The notes beneath the pieces were generated by a model, which did not search any database, was not told the DNA's origin, and saw only the letters and a program-made list of their open reading frames with translations. A DNA stretch of 64,000 bases from contig NZ_LMRW01000004.1 in NCBI RefSeq assembly GCF_001428255.1, forward strand, positions 63,546-127,545. Reading direction: 5' to 3'. This stretch comes from Agromyces sp. Soil535. GTDB lineage: Bacteria > Actinomycetota > Actinomycetes > Actinomycetales > Microbacteriaceae. The position numbers and the translations under genes are program-made. This document shows, in pieces, positions 22,290-30,160 of this stretch. Position 1 is the first letter of the stretch; each line of letters starts with the position of its first letter.

Positions 22290-22934
22290 ATGGGCTTCCT
22301 GGACCGACTGTTCGGCGCATCCGACGAACGCACGGCGCCGCCTCCGCGGCAGGCGCCGCCCGCCCGGCAGCTGAGCGAGGACGAGCTGGCCGTCGAGCGC
22401 TACCGGTACCTGCTGCGCACGGCGCCGCCCGAGTCCATCGAGGCGGTGCACGCCGAGGCGTTCGCCAAGCTGACGCCCGAGCAGCGCCACCGGGTGTACA
22501 CCTCGCTCGCCGACCAGGCGCCGCCAGGTGAGCGCATCGTCTCCGAGGAGCCCTCGTCGCTCGCACGTGCCGCGACGCGCGCGGAGCTCCGCCAGCCCGG
22601 CAGCATGGAGCGTGCGTTCGCGGGCGCCGATGCCGCGAACGGGCGCAGCACCGCCGGCGGGCCGTCGTTCGGCCAGATGTTCGGCAGCTCGCTGCTCGGC
22701 TCGATCGTGGGCGTCGTCGTCGGATCCGCGATCGCGCAGGCGTTCCTGCCCGATGCGTCGAGCTTCGATGCGGGCGCGGATGGTTCCGCTGACACGGGTG
22801 GCGACGCCGGATCAGACGCCGGCGCCGACGCGTCGGCCGACGCCGGCGGGTACGACGGAGGGGGCGATTTCGGCGGAGGGGACTTCGGAGGCTTCGGCGG
22901 CGACTTCGGCGGCGGCGGCGACTTCGGGTTCTGA
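22290..22934 (+). CDS. Gly/Asp-rich single-TM protein of actinobacterial type, function unknown
   Basis: A 214-residue protein. The N-terminal 120 residues are helical and charged (LSEDELAVERYRYLLRTAPP, then HAEAFAKLTPEQRHRVY). One glycine-zipper TM segment lies near 130-152 (SSLLGSIVGVVVGSAIAQAF), and the tail is low complexity: Asp/Ala/Gly repeats followed by GGDFGGGDFGGFGGDFGG. Similar actinobacterial proteins are often mislabelled as cation-transporting ATPase, but no P-type ATPase motif is present. ATG 22290 is preferred over 22287 because GAGG then has five-base spacing. It has its own terminator. Confidence 0.75.
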   Translation: MGFLDRLFGASDERTAPPPRQAPPARQLSEDELAVERYRYLLRTAPPESIEAVHAEAFAKLTPEQRHRVYTSLADQAPPGERIVSEEPSSLARAATRAELRQPGSMERAFAGADAANGRSTAGGPSFGQMFGSSLLGSIVGVVVGSAIAQAFLPDASSFDAGADGSADTGGDAGSDAGADASADAGGYDGGGDFGGGDFGGFGGDFGGGGDFGF

Positions 22935-22939
22935 GCGGC

Positions 22940-22979
22940 GTGCCGTCGCGACTCATGCCGTCGCCAGGCGCGACGGCAC
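22940..22979 (+). terminator. Hairpin after the Gly/Asp-rich protein gene
   Basis: A perfect 11-bp stem, GTGCCGTCGCG with CGCGACGGCAC, with an 18-base loop starts six bases after the stop and precedes the dinB promoter. There is no T run. Confidence 0.55.
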
Positions 22980-23001
22980 CGACGATGACGGCGGCACCGG
23001 C

Positions 23002-23007
23002 TAGGGT
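23002..23007 (+). promoter_or_regulatory. -10 box of dinB
   Basis: TAGGGT, six bases, then the dinB ATG. No LexA box (GAAC-N4-GTTC type) is visible next to it. Confidence 0.55.
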
Positions 23008-23013
23008 CGCAGC

Positions 23014-24300
23014 ATGAGCAAGCAGGACGGCTCGTCGAGGCAGGTCACCACCGGCCCCGTGGACGACTCGGCGACCCCGATCCTGCACGTCGACATGGAT
23101 GCGTTCTTCGTGTCCGTCGAGCTCCTGAAGCGCCCCGAACTGCGCGGCAAGCCGGTGCTCGTGGGCGGCACCGCCGGACGCGGGGTCGTGGCCGCGGCGA
23201 GCTACGAGGCGCGCCGATTCGGCGTCAACTCGGCTATGCCGATGTCGATCGCGCTGCAACGCTGCCCCAACGCGATCGTGCTCCGCGGCGATTATGCCAG
23301 TTACGCCAAGTACTCGAAGCAGGTCATGGCGATCTTCGAGCAGATCACACCGCTCGTGGAGCCGCTCTCGATCGATGAGGCGTTCCTCGACGTGTCGGGG
23401 GCTCGACGCCTGCACGGCAGCCCCGCCGAGATCGCGTGGACCATCCGCGACCGCGTGCGTGCCGAGACCGGCCTCACATGCTCCATCGGCGTTGCGGCCA
23501 CGAAGTACGTCGCGAAGGTCGCGTCCAGCCGGGCGAAGCCCGACGGCATGCTCGTCGTTCCGGCCGCGCGCACGATCGAATTCCTGCATCCGCTGCCCGT
23601 CTCCGCCCTGTGGGGGGTCGGGCGGGTCACCGAGGAGTCGCTCGCACGGCTCGGCCTGCGAACGGTGGGCGACGTTGCAGCGATGCCCCACGACGCGCTC
23701 CAGCGCGCGGTCGGGCCGGCACTCGCAGCGCGGCTGGGTCGGCTCGCGAACGGCATCGACCCACGCGACGTGCACACGATCCGCACCGAGAAGAGCATCG
23801 GGCATGAGAACACGTTCGGGCACGACCTCACCGACCCGGTCGAGATCCGGCGCGAACTGCTCCGACTGTCGAACAACGTCGCCGTGCGGCTTCGCAAGGC
23901 GGGCCTCGTCGGGCGCACCGTGACGCTCAAGCTGCGCTACGGCGACTTCCGCACCGTCACTCGCTCGCGAACGCTGAGCGAGCCCACGGATGTCGCGCGC
24001 CGCATCTACGACGAGGCATCCGACGCCCTCACCGAGCTCGTCGGTGACGGCGCGCGGGTGCGACTCATCGGCGTGCGCGCCGAGCACCTCCGAGCGTCGG
24101 GCAGCGGTGCGATGCTGTGGGACCCCGACGAGGAGTGGCGCGACGCCGAGCGCACCATCGACGAGGTGACCGCGAAGTTCGGCAAGGGCGCCGTCCGCCC
24201 GGCGACCCTCATGCCGCCCGGTGGCGAACGCCGCCGTGAACAGCCGCGCATCGATCCCGACGACGACGCCGCAACGGCCGCCGCGGAGTGGGGGTGGTAG
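23014..24300 (+). CDS. dinB: DNA polymerase IV (Y family)
   Basis: Error-prone translesion polymerase. The 428-residue product has the catalytic motif HVDMDAFFVSVELL (about residues 27-40), the second acidic motif SIDEAFLDVSG (about 122-132), the helix-hairpin ALWGVGRVTEESLARLG and a little-finger domain starting near GHENTFGHDL. The C-terminus (ERRREQPRIDPDDDAATAAAEWGW) lacks an obvious canonical QLxLF beta-clamp peptide. ATG 23014 is fixed by the adjacent -10 box. No SOS operator was seen, so expression may be constitutive. Confidence 0.95.
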   Translation: MSKQDGSSRQVTTGPVDDSATPILHVDMDAFFVSVELLKRPELRGKPVLVGGTAGRGVVAAASYEARRFGVNSAMPMSIALQRCPNAIVLRGDYASYAKYSKQVMAIFEQITPLVEPLSIDEAFLDVSGARRLHGSPAEIAWTIRDRVRAETGLTCSIGVAATKYVAKVASSRAKPDGMLVVPAARTIEFLHPLPVSALWGVGRVTEESLARLGLRTVGDVAAMPHDALQRAVGPALAARLGRLANGIDPRDVHTIRTEKSIGHENTFGHDLTDPVEIRRELLRLSNNVAVRLRKAGLVGRTVTLKLRYGDFRTVTRSRTLSEPTDVARRIYDEASDALTELVGDGARVRLIGVRAEHLRASGSGAMLWDPDEEWRDAERTIDEVTAKFGKGAVRPATLMPPGGERRREQPRIDPDDDAATAAAEWGW

Positions 24301-24317
24301 GCCACGACATGCGCGAG

Positions 24318-24323
24318 TAGCGT
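24318..24323 (+). promoter_or_regulatory. -10 box of the GerW-like gene
   Basis: TAGCGT, seven bases, then ATG 24331. The upstream in-frame GTG at 24322 lies inside this box and is therefore unlikely as a start. Confidence 0.55.
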
Positions 24324-24330
24324 GGCCCGC

Positions 24331-24687
24331 ATGGCTGAACTCGTACTGGAACTCGCAGGGACCGTGTCCGGCGTCGGCGTGAAGACGTCCTATGGCGAGA
24401 CGGTCGACATCGACGGGACGAAGATCGTACCGGTGGCACTCGGCGCCTACGGCTTCGGCGGTGGCGGCGGCCACGACGAGAGAGGCGACGAGGGTAGCGG
24501 CGGCGGCGGCGGCGGCGTTTCCATTCCACTCGGCGCATACGTCGGTCGCCGTAGTGGCGACGTCCGGTTCGAGCCGAACCTGATCGGGCTGCTGCTCGTC
24601 GTGACACCGCTCGTCCTCGCGGCGACACCGCTCGTCTGGGCCACAGGCAAGGCCCTTCGTACGGTGATACGCGGGCTCAAACACTGA
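24331..24687 (+). CDS. GerW/YtfJ-like small membrane protein
   Basis: A 118-residue protein. The pattern VKTSYGETVDIDGTKIVPVALGAYGFGGGGG, a flexible Gly/Asp linker, then GGGGGVSIPLGAYV matches by eye the GerW (YtfJ) family known from Bacillus spores. Unlike the Bacillus protein it ends in one TM helix (about residues 86-106) and a short basic tail (KALRTVIRGLKH). Non-sporulating actinobacteria carry such proteins with no defined role. ATG 24331 is set by the -10 box. It lies between dinB and the riboswitch without an obvious operon partner. Confidence 0.7.
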   Translation: MAELVLELAGTVSGVGVKTSYGETVDIDGTKIVPVALGAYGFGGGGGHDERGDEGSGGGGGGVSIPLGAYVGRRSGDVRFEPNLIGLLLVVTPLVLAATPLVWATGKALRTVIRGLKH

Positions 24688-24765
24688 CCCTTCGTCGGCC
24701 AGCGGACCTCGCGGACTCGCGACGTCACACGTCCGCGGCGCCGGTCGGCGGTGCGCCCGCGAGCG

Positions 24766-24771
24766 TATACT
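24766..24771 (+). promoter_or_regulatory. -10 box of the ykoEDC transcription unit
   Basis: TATACT, the best consensus -10 in the window. Transcription would start about 24778, just before the riboswitch aptamer. Confidence 0.6.
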
Positions 24772-24781
24772 CTGTTCTCGA

Positions 24782-24870
24782 ACACGGGAGTCCGGTGAGC
24801 CGGGCTGAGAGGAAGGTTCTCAACCTTCGACCGTCGAACCTGATCTGGGTCATGCCAGCGCAGGGAGGGC
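24782..24870 (+). ncRNA. TPP riboswitch (THI box) aptamer
   Basis: Conserved blocks are in order: CGGGAGTCCGG, GGGCTGAGAGGAAG, a variable P3 hairpin, ACCGTCGAACCTGATCTGGGT and CATGCCAGCGCAGGGAGG. These are the CUGAGA and ACCUGAUCUGG...GCCAGCG...GGGA signatures of thiamine pyrophosphate aptamers. It controls the ykoEDC genes 50 bases downstream. Confidence 0.95.
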
Positions 24871-24883
24871 AGCGCATCTCATT

Positions 24884-24916
24884 TCCCGTGCCTCTTTCAT
24901 CGAACAGAAAGGGCAC
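24884..24916 (+). promoter_or_regulatory. Expression platform of the TPP riboswitch
   Basis: GTGCC-T-CTTTC (24888-24898) can pair with GAAAGGGCAC (24907-24916), hiding the GAAAGGG ribosome-binding site of ykoE. The competing segment TCCCGTG (24884-24890) is fully complementary to CACGGGA at the 5' edge of the aptamer (24783-24789). The two pairings share bases and exclude each other, which points to translational control. Confidence 0.6.
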
Positions 24917-24920
24917 GACA

Positions 24921-25547
24921 GTGCACGCAACCACCGCTTCTTCCGCTTCGACCGCGCGCCCCGACGCACGACGATTCCGTTGGCGAGTCGTCGACATCGT
25001 CGTGGCGAGTGTCATCGGCGTCGCCGTCGGTGTGGTCTTCTGGGCCTGGGGCGCCGTCTGGACTCCTGTCTCCGCGCCCATCCAGGCGCTGCTGCCGGGG
25101 CTGCAGGCCGCGCCCGCGGCCGTCTGGCTCATCGCCGGCGTCCTCGGCGGGCTGATCATCCGCAAGCCGGGCGCGGCGGTGTACACCGAGCTCGTCGCGG
25201 CGACCGTCTCTGCGCTCATCGGCACCCAATGGGGCTGGCTCACGATCGAGTCCGGACTCGTGCAGGGCCTCGGCGCCGAGATCGTCTTCGCGATCTTCCT
25301 CTACCGCAACTGGCGGCTGCCCGTTGCGCTGCTCGCGGGTGCGGGCGCCGGCCTCGCCATGGCCATCAACGACCTGATCCTCTCGTTCGCGGGCGCCGCG
25401 CCCATGTTCGCCGTCGTCTACACCGTCTCGGCGGTCGTCGGCGGTGCAGTGATCGCCGGCGGGCTGTCGTGGCTCGCCATGCGTGGCCTGGCACGCGCGG
25501 GTGCCCTCGACCGGTTCGCCGCGGGACGCGAGCTCCGGGCGGTCTGA
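24921..25547 (+). CDS. ykoE: Thiamine/HMP ECF transporter S component YkoE
   Basis: Substrate-binding membrane subunit of the YkoEDC energy-coupling-factor transporter for thiamine or its hydroxymethyl-pyrimidine moiety. The 208-residue product has about six TM segments. It shows the family features VVDIVVASVIGVAVGVVFW, ELVAATVSALIGTQWG and GLGAEIVFAIFLYRNW. GTG 24921 follows GAAAGGG by seven bases. The TPP riboswitch upstream is the strongest evidence for the substrate. The next gene begins one base after its stop. Confidence 0.93.
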   Translation: MHATTASSASTARPDARRFRWRVVDIVVASVIGVAVGVVFWAWGAVWTPVSAPIQALLPGLQAAPAAVWLIAGVLGGLIIRKPGAAVYTELVAATVSALIGTQWGWLTIESGLVQGLGAEIVFAIFLYRNWRLPVALLAGAGAGLAMAINDLILSFAGAAPMFAVVYTVSAVVGGAVIAGGLSWLAMRGLARAGALDRFAAGRELRAV

Positions 25548-25548
25548 C

Positions 25549-27123
25549 GTGGCGACGCGCGACGCGTCGACCCTCCGCCCCGCGTCGGTCACGGCGCGGG
25601 GCTGGGGCTGGCGGCACGGCGGGCGGCGCACGCCGGCCGTGCACGACCTCGACCTCGACATCCGGCCTGGCGAGCGCGTGCTGCTGCTCGGCGCCTCCGG
25701 GGCGGGCAAGTCGACACTGCTGCACGGCATCGCCGGGGTGCTCGGCGGCGACGACGAGGGCGAGTCGGTCGGCGAGCTGCTCGTCGACGGGCTCCCCGCT
25801 TCGGCCTCCCACGGGCGCTCGGGACTCGTGCTGCAGGACCCCGATGCCCAGGTGGTGATGGCGCGAGTCGGCGACGACGTGGCGTTCGGGCTGGAGAACC
25901 TCGGGGTGGCCCGCGAGGAGATCTGGCCGCGCGTGCGCCGCGCCCTCGCCGCAGTCGCCCTGGACCTGCCGCTCGACCACGCGACCGCGGCCCTCTCGGG
26001 CGGAGAGCGGCAACGGCTCGCGCTGGCGGGCGTGCTCGCTATGCGACCGGGCATGATCCTGCTCGACGAGCCCACCGCGAACCTCGATCCCGCCGGGGTG
26101 CGCGAGGTGCGCGACGCGGTGGCGCGCGTCGCCCATGAGGAGGGCGCGACGCTGGTGATCATCGAGCACCGGGTTTCCGTGTGGCTCCCCGTCGTCGATC
26201 GCATCATCGTCCTCGGCGCGGGCGGCGGGCTCCTGGCCGACGGGCGACCAGCCGAGGTGCTCGGGTCCCGTGCGGTCGAGCTCCGGGCCGCGGGCGTCTG
26301 GCTGCCCGACGAGGTGCCCTGGTATGCACCGCCGCCGGCGGTCGAGTCGGGGCATCCGCTGCTCGAAGCCGCGGCACTGGACGTCGCCAGGGTGCAGGGC
26401 TCGCCGGTGCTGCGCGGCGTCGATGCGCGCGTGGACGCCGGTCGGATCCTGGCGGTGACCGGACCCAACGGAGTCGGCAAGTCCACGCTCGCGCTCACCC
26501 TCGCCGGGCTGCTGCGACCCGACGGCGGGCGCCTTGAGCCGAGCGCCGCGCTCGCAGCCGGCCTGCTCGGCGAGCCGTGGCGATGGCGCTCGCGCGACCT
26601 GCTGACCCGCATCGGCACGGTCTTCCAGAGCCCCGAGCACCAGTTCCTCACCGGGTCGGTGAGGGCCGAGCTCGAGGTCGGCCCGCGAGCGCTCAAGCTT
26701 GCCCCCGAGGAGCGCCGCGCGCGCGTCGACGAGCTGCTCACCGCCCTGCGGCTCGACGGGCTCGCCGAGGCGAACCCGTTCACGCTCTCTGGCGGGGAGA
26801 AGCGAAGGCTCTCCGTGGCGACCGCGATCGCGGCGAAGCCGCGCATGCTCGTGCTCGACGAGCCGACCTTCGGGCAGGATGCGACGACGTGGCGGGAGCT
26901 CGGCCGACTCATCGTCGGCCTGCGAGACGACGGCGTCGGCGTCGTCGCCGTCACCCACGACGAACCGTTCGTCGAGGCGGTCGCCGATCACCGCCTCGAG
27001 CTCGGCACCCGCCCGAACGCCCCGGGCGTCGAGCAACCGGATGCCGCGACCGCAAGTACCGTCGGCGTGCACGCCGCTGGGGTCGCCCGCGACCGCGGGG
27101 TCGAGCAGAGGGGTCCCCGATGA
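25549..27123 (+). CDS. ykoD: Duplicated ECF ATPase YkoD
   Basis: Two ABC ATPase domains fused in one 524-residue chain power the YkoEDC transporter. Domain 1 has Walker A GASGAGKST (about residue 50) and signature LSGGERQRLALAG. Domain 2 has GPNGVGKST (about 305) and LSGGEKRRLSVAT. Both have Walker B LLDEPT/VLDEPT. The start is the GTG one base after ykoE. The frame is open upstream but that region belongs to ykoE. The stop overlaps the ykoC ATG as ATGA. Confidence 0.93.
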   Translation: MATRDASTLRPASVTARGWGWRHGGRRTPAVHDLDLDIRPGERVLLLGASGAGKSTLLHGIAGVLGGDDEGESVGELLVDGLPASASHGRSGLVLQDPDAQVVMARVGDDVAFGLENLGVAREEIWPRVRRALAAVALDLPLDHATAALSGGERQRLALAGVLAMRPGMILLDEPTANLDPAGVREVRDAVARVAHEEGATLVIIEHRVSVWLPVVDRIIVLGAGGGLLADGRPAEVLGSRAVELRAAGVWLPDEVPWYAPPPAVESGHPLLEAAALDVARVQGSPVLRGVDARVDAGRILAVTGPNGVGKSTLALTLAGLLRPDGGRLEPSAALAAGLLGEPWRWRSRDLLTRIGTVFQSPEHQFLTGSVRAELEVGPRALKLAPEERRARVDELLTALRLDGLAEANPFTLSGGEKRRLSVATAIAAKPRMLVLDEPTFGQDATTWRELGRLIVGLRDDGVGVVAVTHDEPFVEAVADHRLELGTRPNAPGVEQPDAATASTVGVHAAGVARDRGVEQRGPR

Positions 27124-27899
27124 GCATCGCCGCCGTCCGCCCCGACCTTCCGCTCGCGACCGTGAACCCCGTGGCGAAGGTCGCCGCGACCGTGCCGCTC
27201 AGCATCGTGCTCGTGCTCACGCTCGACGCGGTGTCGGCGACGGTCGCGATCGCCTGCGAGCTGGTGCTGTTCACGATCGTCGGCTTCGGCTCGCTGCTCT
27301 GGTCGCCGCGTACGCTGCCGGTCTGGATCGCTGCGCCGCTCACCGGACTGACCATGGTGCTCTACGGCGCCCCGTCGGGTGCGGTGCTCTGGGAGTTCGG
27401 CATCATCCACGTGACCGAGGGTTCGGTGCAGATCGGGCTGGCCACCATGGCCCGCGTCATCGCGATCGCCCTGCCGGCGGTCGTCCTCTTCCTCACGGTC
27501 GATCCGACCGACCTCGCCGACGGCCTCGCGCAGACGTTGCGCCTGCCCGCCCGGTTCGTGCTCGGCGCGCTCGCGGCGCTGCGCCTCATCGGCGCTTCGA
27601 TCGACGATTGGCGCACGCTCAGCCTCGCACGGCGCGCCCGGGGCGTCGGCGATCATGGCGTGATCCGGCGAGGACTTGGCCAGGCGTTCGCCCTGCTGGT
27701 CCTCGCCATCCGCCGGGGGAGCACCCTCGCCACCGCGATGGAGGCTCGCGGCTTCGGCGCGCCCGGTGAGCGCACGTGGGCACGGACGGCGCATTTCGGA
27801 CGCCGTGAGTGGATCGTCATCGCGGTCGGATGCCTCGTCGCAGCGGCGTCGGCGACGGCTGCGATCATGACGGGGAGCTGGAATGTCATCTGGGCGTGA
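27120..27899 (+). CDS. ykoC: ECF transporter T component YkoC
   Basis: Transmembrane coupling subunit (CbiQ/EcfT family) linking YkoE to the YkoD ATPases. The 259-residue product has about six TM segments and two cytoplasmic coupling motifs with the Ala-Arg-Gly pattern, LARRARGVG and AMEARGFGAPGERT. ATG 27120 lies inside the end of ykoD. It completes an operon under TPP-riboswitch control. The next gene overlaps its 3' end by 17 bases. Confidence 0.92.
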   Translation: MSIAAVRPDLPLATVNPVAKVAATVPLSIVLVLTLDAVSATVAIACELVLFTIVGFGSLLWSPRTLPVWIAAPLTGLTMVLYGAPSGAVLWEFGIIHVTEGSVQIGLATMARVIAIALPAVVLFLTVDPTDLADGLAQTLRLPARFVLGALAALRLIGASIDDWRTLSLARRARGVGDHGVIRRGLGQAFALLVLAIRRGSTLATAMEARGFGAPGERTWARTAHFGRREWIVIAVGCLVAAASATAAIMTGSWNVIWA

Positions 27900-28569
27900 C
27901 GCCGACGCGTCCGCGGGACCGGAGACGGCGTCGTCGCGGGCTCGCGACGGCGAACCGGCGGCTGCCGCGCTGGCGGCCGTGCTGGCGGCGGCCCGCGGCA
28001 TCCGTGCCCCGCTCGTGTTGATCGACGGCCCGAGCGGCGCCGGAAAGTCGACGCTCGCCGACGCGGTGCTCGAGCGGTGGCCGGGCCGCAAGCCCTCCCT
28101 CGTGCGCCTCGACGATGTCTACCCGGGCTGGTGGGGGCTCGAGCGCGCGGGCACGGCGCTGGCGCGCACGCTCGTGGCGCCCGTCCGGCGCGGCGCCGTC
28201 GGCAGCTGGCGGCGCTGGGACTGGGCTCGCGACCGCCCCGGACGGCTCGAGCGGGTGCGACCCGGCGTGGGTGGGCTCATCGTCGAGGGGTGCGGCGCAT
28301 TCTCGACCGTCGAACCCCCGGTCGATGCCGTGAGGATCTGGGTCGACGCACCCGATGCCACCCGCAAGCGGCGGGCGCTGGATCGCGACGGCGGCGCCTA
28401 CGATCCGTTCTGGAACCTGTGGGAGCGCCAGTGGCGGCGCCACGTGCGTCGCACCTCGCCGGAGCAGTCCGCCGACGTACGTCTCAACGCGGCGCCCGAC
28501 GGGCGGATCGAGCCGCATCCGGTCGCGGGCGCGGCTGCTGTGCACGCACCAGCCCGGGGGCTAACGTAG
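27883..28569 (+). CDS. Small P-loop kinase-like ATPase
   Basis: A 228-residue protein with Walker A IDGPSGAGKST (about residues 46-56), an acidic LDDVYPGWWGL motif, WDWARDRPG, Walker B-like GLIVEGCGAFS and Arg-rich lid sequences (RKRRALDRDGG). This is the layout of uridine kinase-like/cytidylate kinase-fold proteins. Because it overlaps ykoC it is probably co-transcribed with thiamine transport, so a role with thiamine or HMP phosphorylation is possible but unsupported by motif. A second protein of the same architecture is at 31357-31926. Confidence 0.75.
   Translation: MSSGRDADASAGPETASSRARDGEPAAAALAAVLAAARGIRAPLVLIDGPSGAGKSTLADAVLERWPGRKPSLVRLDDVYPGWWGLERAGTALARTLVAPVRRGAVGSWRRWDWARDRPGRLERVRPGVGGLIVEGCGAFSTVEPPVDAVRIWVDAPDATRKRRALDRDGGAYDPFWNLWERQWRRHVRRTSPEQSADVRLNAAPDGRIEPHPVAGAAAVHAPARGLT
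28562..28567 (+). promoter_or_regulatory. -10 box inside the 3' end of the kinase-like gene
   Basis: TAACGT, six bases, then ATG 28574. Its last T is the first base of the upstream TAG stop codon. Confidence 0.5.
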
Positions 28570-28573
28570 TGCC

Positions 28574-28834
28574 ATGAGCGCAGACACGGGAGCAGCACGG
28601 TACGTCGCCGAGTTCATCGACGGCCCGCTCGAGGGGGAGTTCGAGCGCCGCGTCCTCGTGGGCGGCAAGCCCGAGTCCCGCGTGGGCATGATGGCCGCCG
28701 TGGACGGGCTGGAGTCGCTGTTCTGGTACGACGCCGTCGACGAGCGCGAGGTCAACGGCCAGCTGCGGTTTCGGTTCCGATTCGACGCCGACGACTCCGA
28801 TCCCGTGGAGTTCGACCAGGACGACAACGACTGA
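28574..28834 (+). CDS. Conserved small acidic protein, function unknown
   Basis: An 86-residue soluble protein, strongly acidic at the C-terminus (DADDSDPVEFDQDDND). It contains YVAEFIDGPLEGEFERRVLVGG and LFWYDAVDEREVNGQLRFRFR, which look like a small beta-sheet domain. I do not recognise a named family. ATG 28574 is supported by the TAACGT box. It is convergent with the DacB-like gene. Confidence 0.65.
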   Translation: MSADTGAARYVAEFIDGPLEGEFERRVLVGGKPESRVGMMAAVDGLESLFWYDAVDEREVNGQLRFRFRFDADDSDPVEFDQDDND

Positions 28835-28879
28835 CGGCCGGCGGTCGCCGAGCCGTCGCCAGGCCGTCCCGCTGGGCGG

Positions 28880-30136
28880 TCAGTCGTCCTGGCTCGCGAG
28901 GAAGGCGCCGATCAGCGTCGCGGGATTGGTGAGCCGCCAGATCGGACCGGGATCGTGGATGTCGCCCGTGAGCCGCAGCGGCGACGCGATCTCACCCGTG
29001 GCGGTCGGCACCGAGATGCGGCCCACCTCACGTCCCTCTCGGGCGGTCGAGAACTCGTCGACGGACACGGATGGCTCGCCGAACGCACTGCCCCACGCGG
29101 CATCCGCTCGGCTCACGGACGCGACGAGATCGGCCTCGTCGCCCCAGGGGGCCAGGACGCGTGCGTACGTCGTCCCCTCGGCGATGACCGTCACCGGCGC
29201 GGATGCCGCGGCAGCCGACTCCACGGCGGCCGCGACGGCCGGGTCGAGGGTCTCGTAGTCGGGCATCAGCAGCATCGCACCCGTGATGCGGCGGGGCTCG
29301 CCCTCGACGCCGTCGACCGCGGGGAGTTGTGCGGTGAACACGTAGCTGAGGCCCGCCTGGTCGGTGAAGCTGCGGGTGATCGCGCGCACGTCGCCGTCGC
29401 TCGCGCGGCCCACGAGGTCGGGCACGCTGCGCGCTCCGAGCGGGGCGGCGTCGGGATCGTCGAGCATCGCCGCGAGCTGGTCGTCGGCGAGGACCATGGC
29501 GGCCAGCCGCGCGAGCTCCTCAGCGGTGCCGACGTTGTCGCCCGAGAGTCCGGTGGAGTCGTCGACGCGAGTGGCGGTGAACCCCTGCTCGGCCAGCCAT
29601 GCGTTCGCGGCCTCGACGTACGGCTCGACCCCGCCGAACGCCCATCGGACGAGGGTGTCGGCGTGGTTGTTGCTCGACGCGAGCAGCACGGCGCGCACCA
29701 CGTCGCGCTCCGTCCACGTCTCGCCGGGGGAGACCTGCAGCGCCCGCGAGCCCTCACCCGAGTACCTCAGGTAGTCCGTGTAGTCGGCGGGGCCGATCGG
29801 GATCGCAGGGCCCGCGCCGTCGGCAGGGAGCGGCAGCGAGTCGAGGGTGACGAGCAGCGTCACGAGCTTGGCGGCGCCCCCGATCGGCACCGCGGCCGGG
29901 TCGCCGGCCGTGGCGACGGTCTCGGCCGTGCCGTCGTCGCCGACCACGGCAAGGGCGCTCGCACCGGTCGTCGGCAGTGCCAGGGCCGGGACGTCGGCCG
30001 CCGCCGCGGCTGCGGGCTCGAGTCGCACCGAGACCTGGGGGAGCGGACCGAGGAGCATCGCAGGGCCGTAGACGCCGAAGCCGAGGATGGCGAGCGCGCC
30101 GACGACGATGCCGGTGATCCGGCCGGGGGAGGTCAT
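28880..30136 (-). CDS. DacB-like penicillin-binding protein lacking catalytic residues
   Basis: A 418-residue protein with an N-terminal TM anchor (about residues 7-29) and an S11 D-alanyl-D-alanine carboxypeptidase fold. The fold is recognisable by PIGGAAKLVTLLVTLDSLPL, RDVVRAVLLASSNNHAD and STGLSGDNVGTAEELARLA. The SxxK motif is GAAK, with G87 in place of the nucleophilic Ser and K90 kept. SxN is kept as S154-S155-N156. The KTG box is TRS at 254-256. It should therefore not hydrolyse peptides or be acylated by beta-lactams, and may instead bind peptidoglycan or act as a scaffold. ATG 30136 is set by a TACGCT box six bases upstream. Confidence 0.82.
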   Translation of the reverse strand: MTSPGRITGIVVGALAILGFGVYGPAMLLGPLPQVSVRLEPAAAAAADVPALALPTTGASALAVVGDDGTAETVATAGDPAAVPIGGAAKLVTLLVTLDSLPLPADGAGPAIPIGPADYTDYLRYSGEGSRALQVSPGETWTERDVVRAVLLASSNNHADTLVRWAFGGVEPYVEAANAWLAEQGFTATRVDDSTGLSGDNVGTAEELARLAAMVLADDQLAAMLDDPDAAPLGARSVPDLVGRASDGDVRAITRSFTDQAGLSYVFTAQLPAVDGVEGEPRRITGAMLLMPDYETLDPAVAAAVESAAAASAPVTVIAEGTTYARVLAPWGDEADLVASVSRADAAWGSAFGEPSVSVDEFSTAREGREVGRISVPTATGEIASPLRLTGDIHDPGPIWRLTNPATLIGAFLASQDD

Positions 30137-30142
30137 GGATTC

Positions 30143-30148
30143 AGCGTA
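30143..30148 (-). promoter_or_regulatory. -10 box of the DacB-like gene
   Basis: TACGCT on minus, six bases before the ATG at 30136. Confidence 0.55.
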
Positions 30149-30160
30149 ACCCGGCGCGGA

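Noticed and set aside
22800-22932. Tandem GAC/GGC-rich repeats as a CRISPR or minisatellite array
   Set aside because: They are in-frame codons of a Gly/Asp-rich tail, with no constant repeat or spacer unit.
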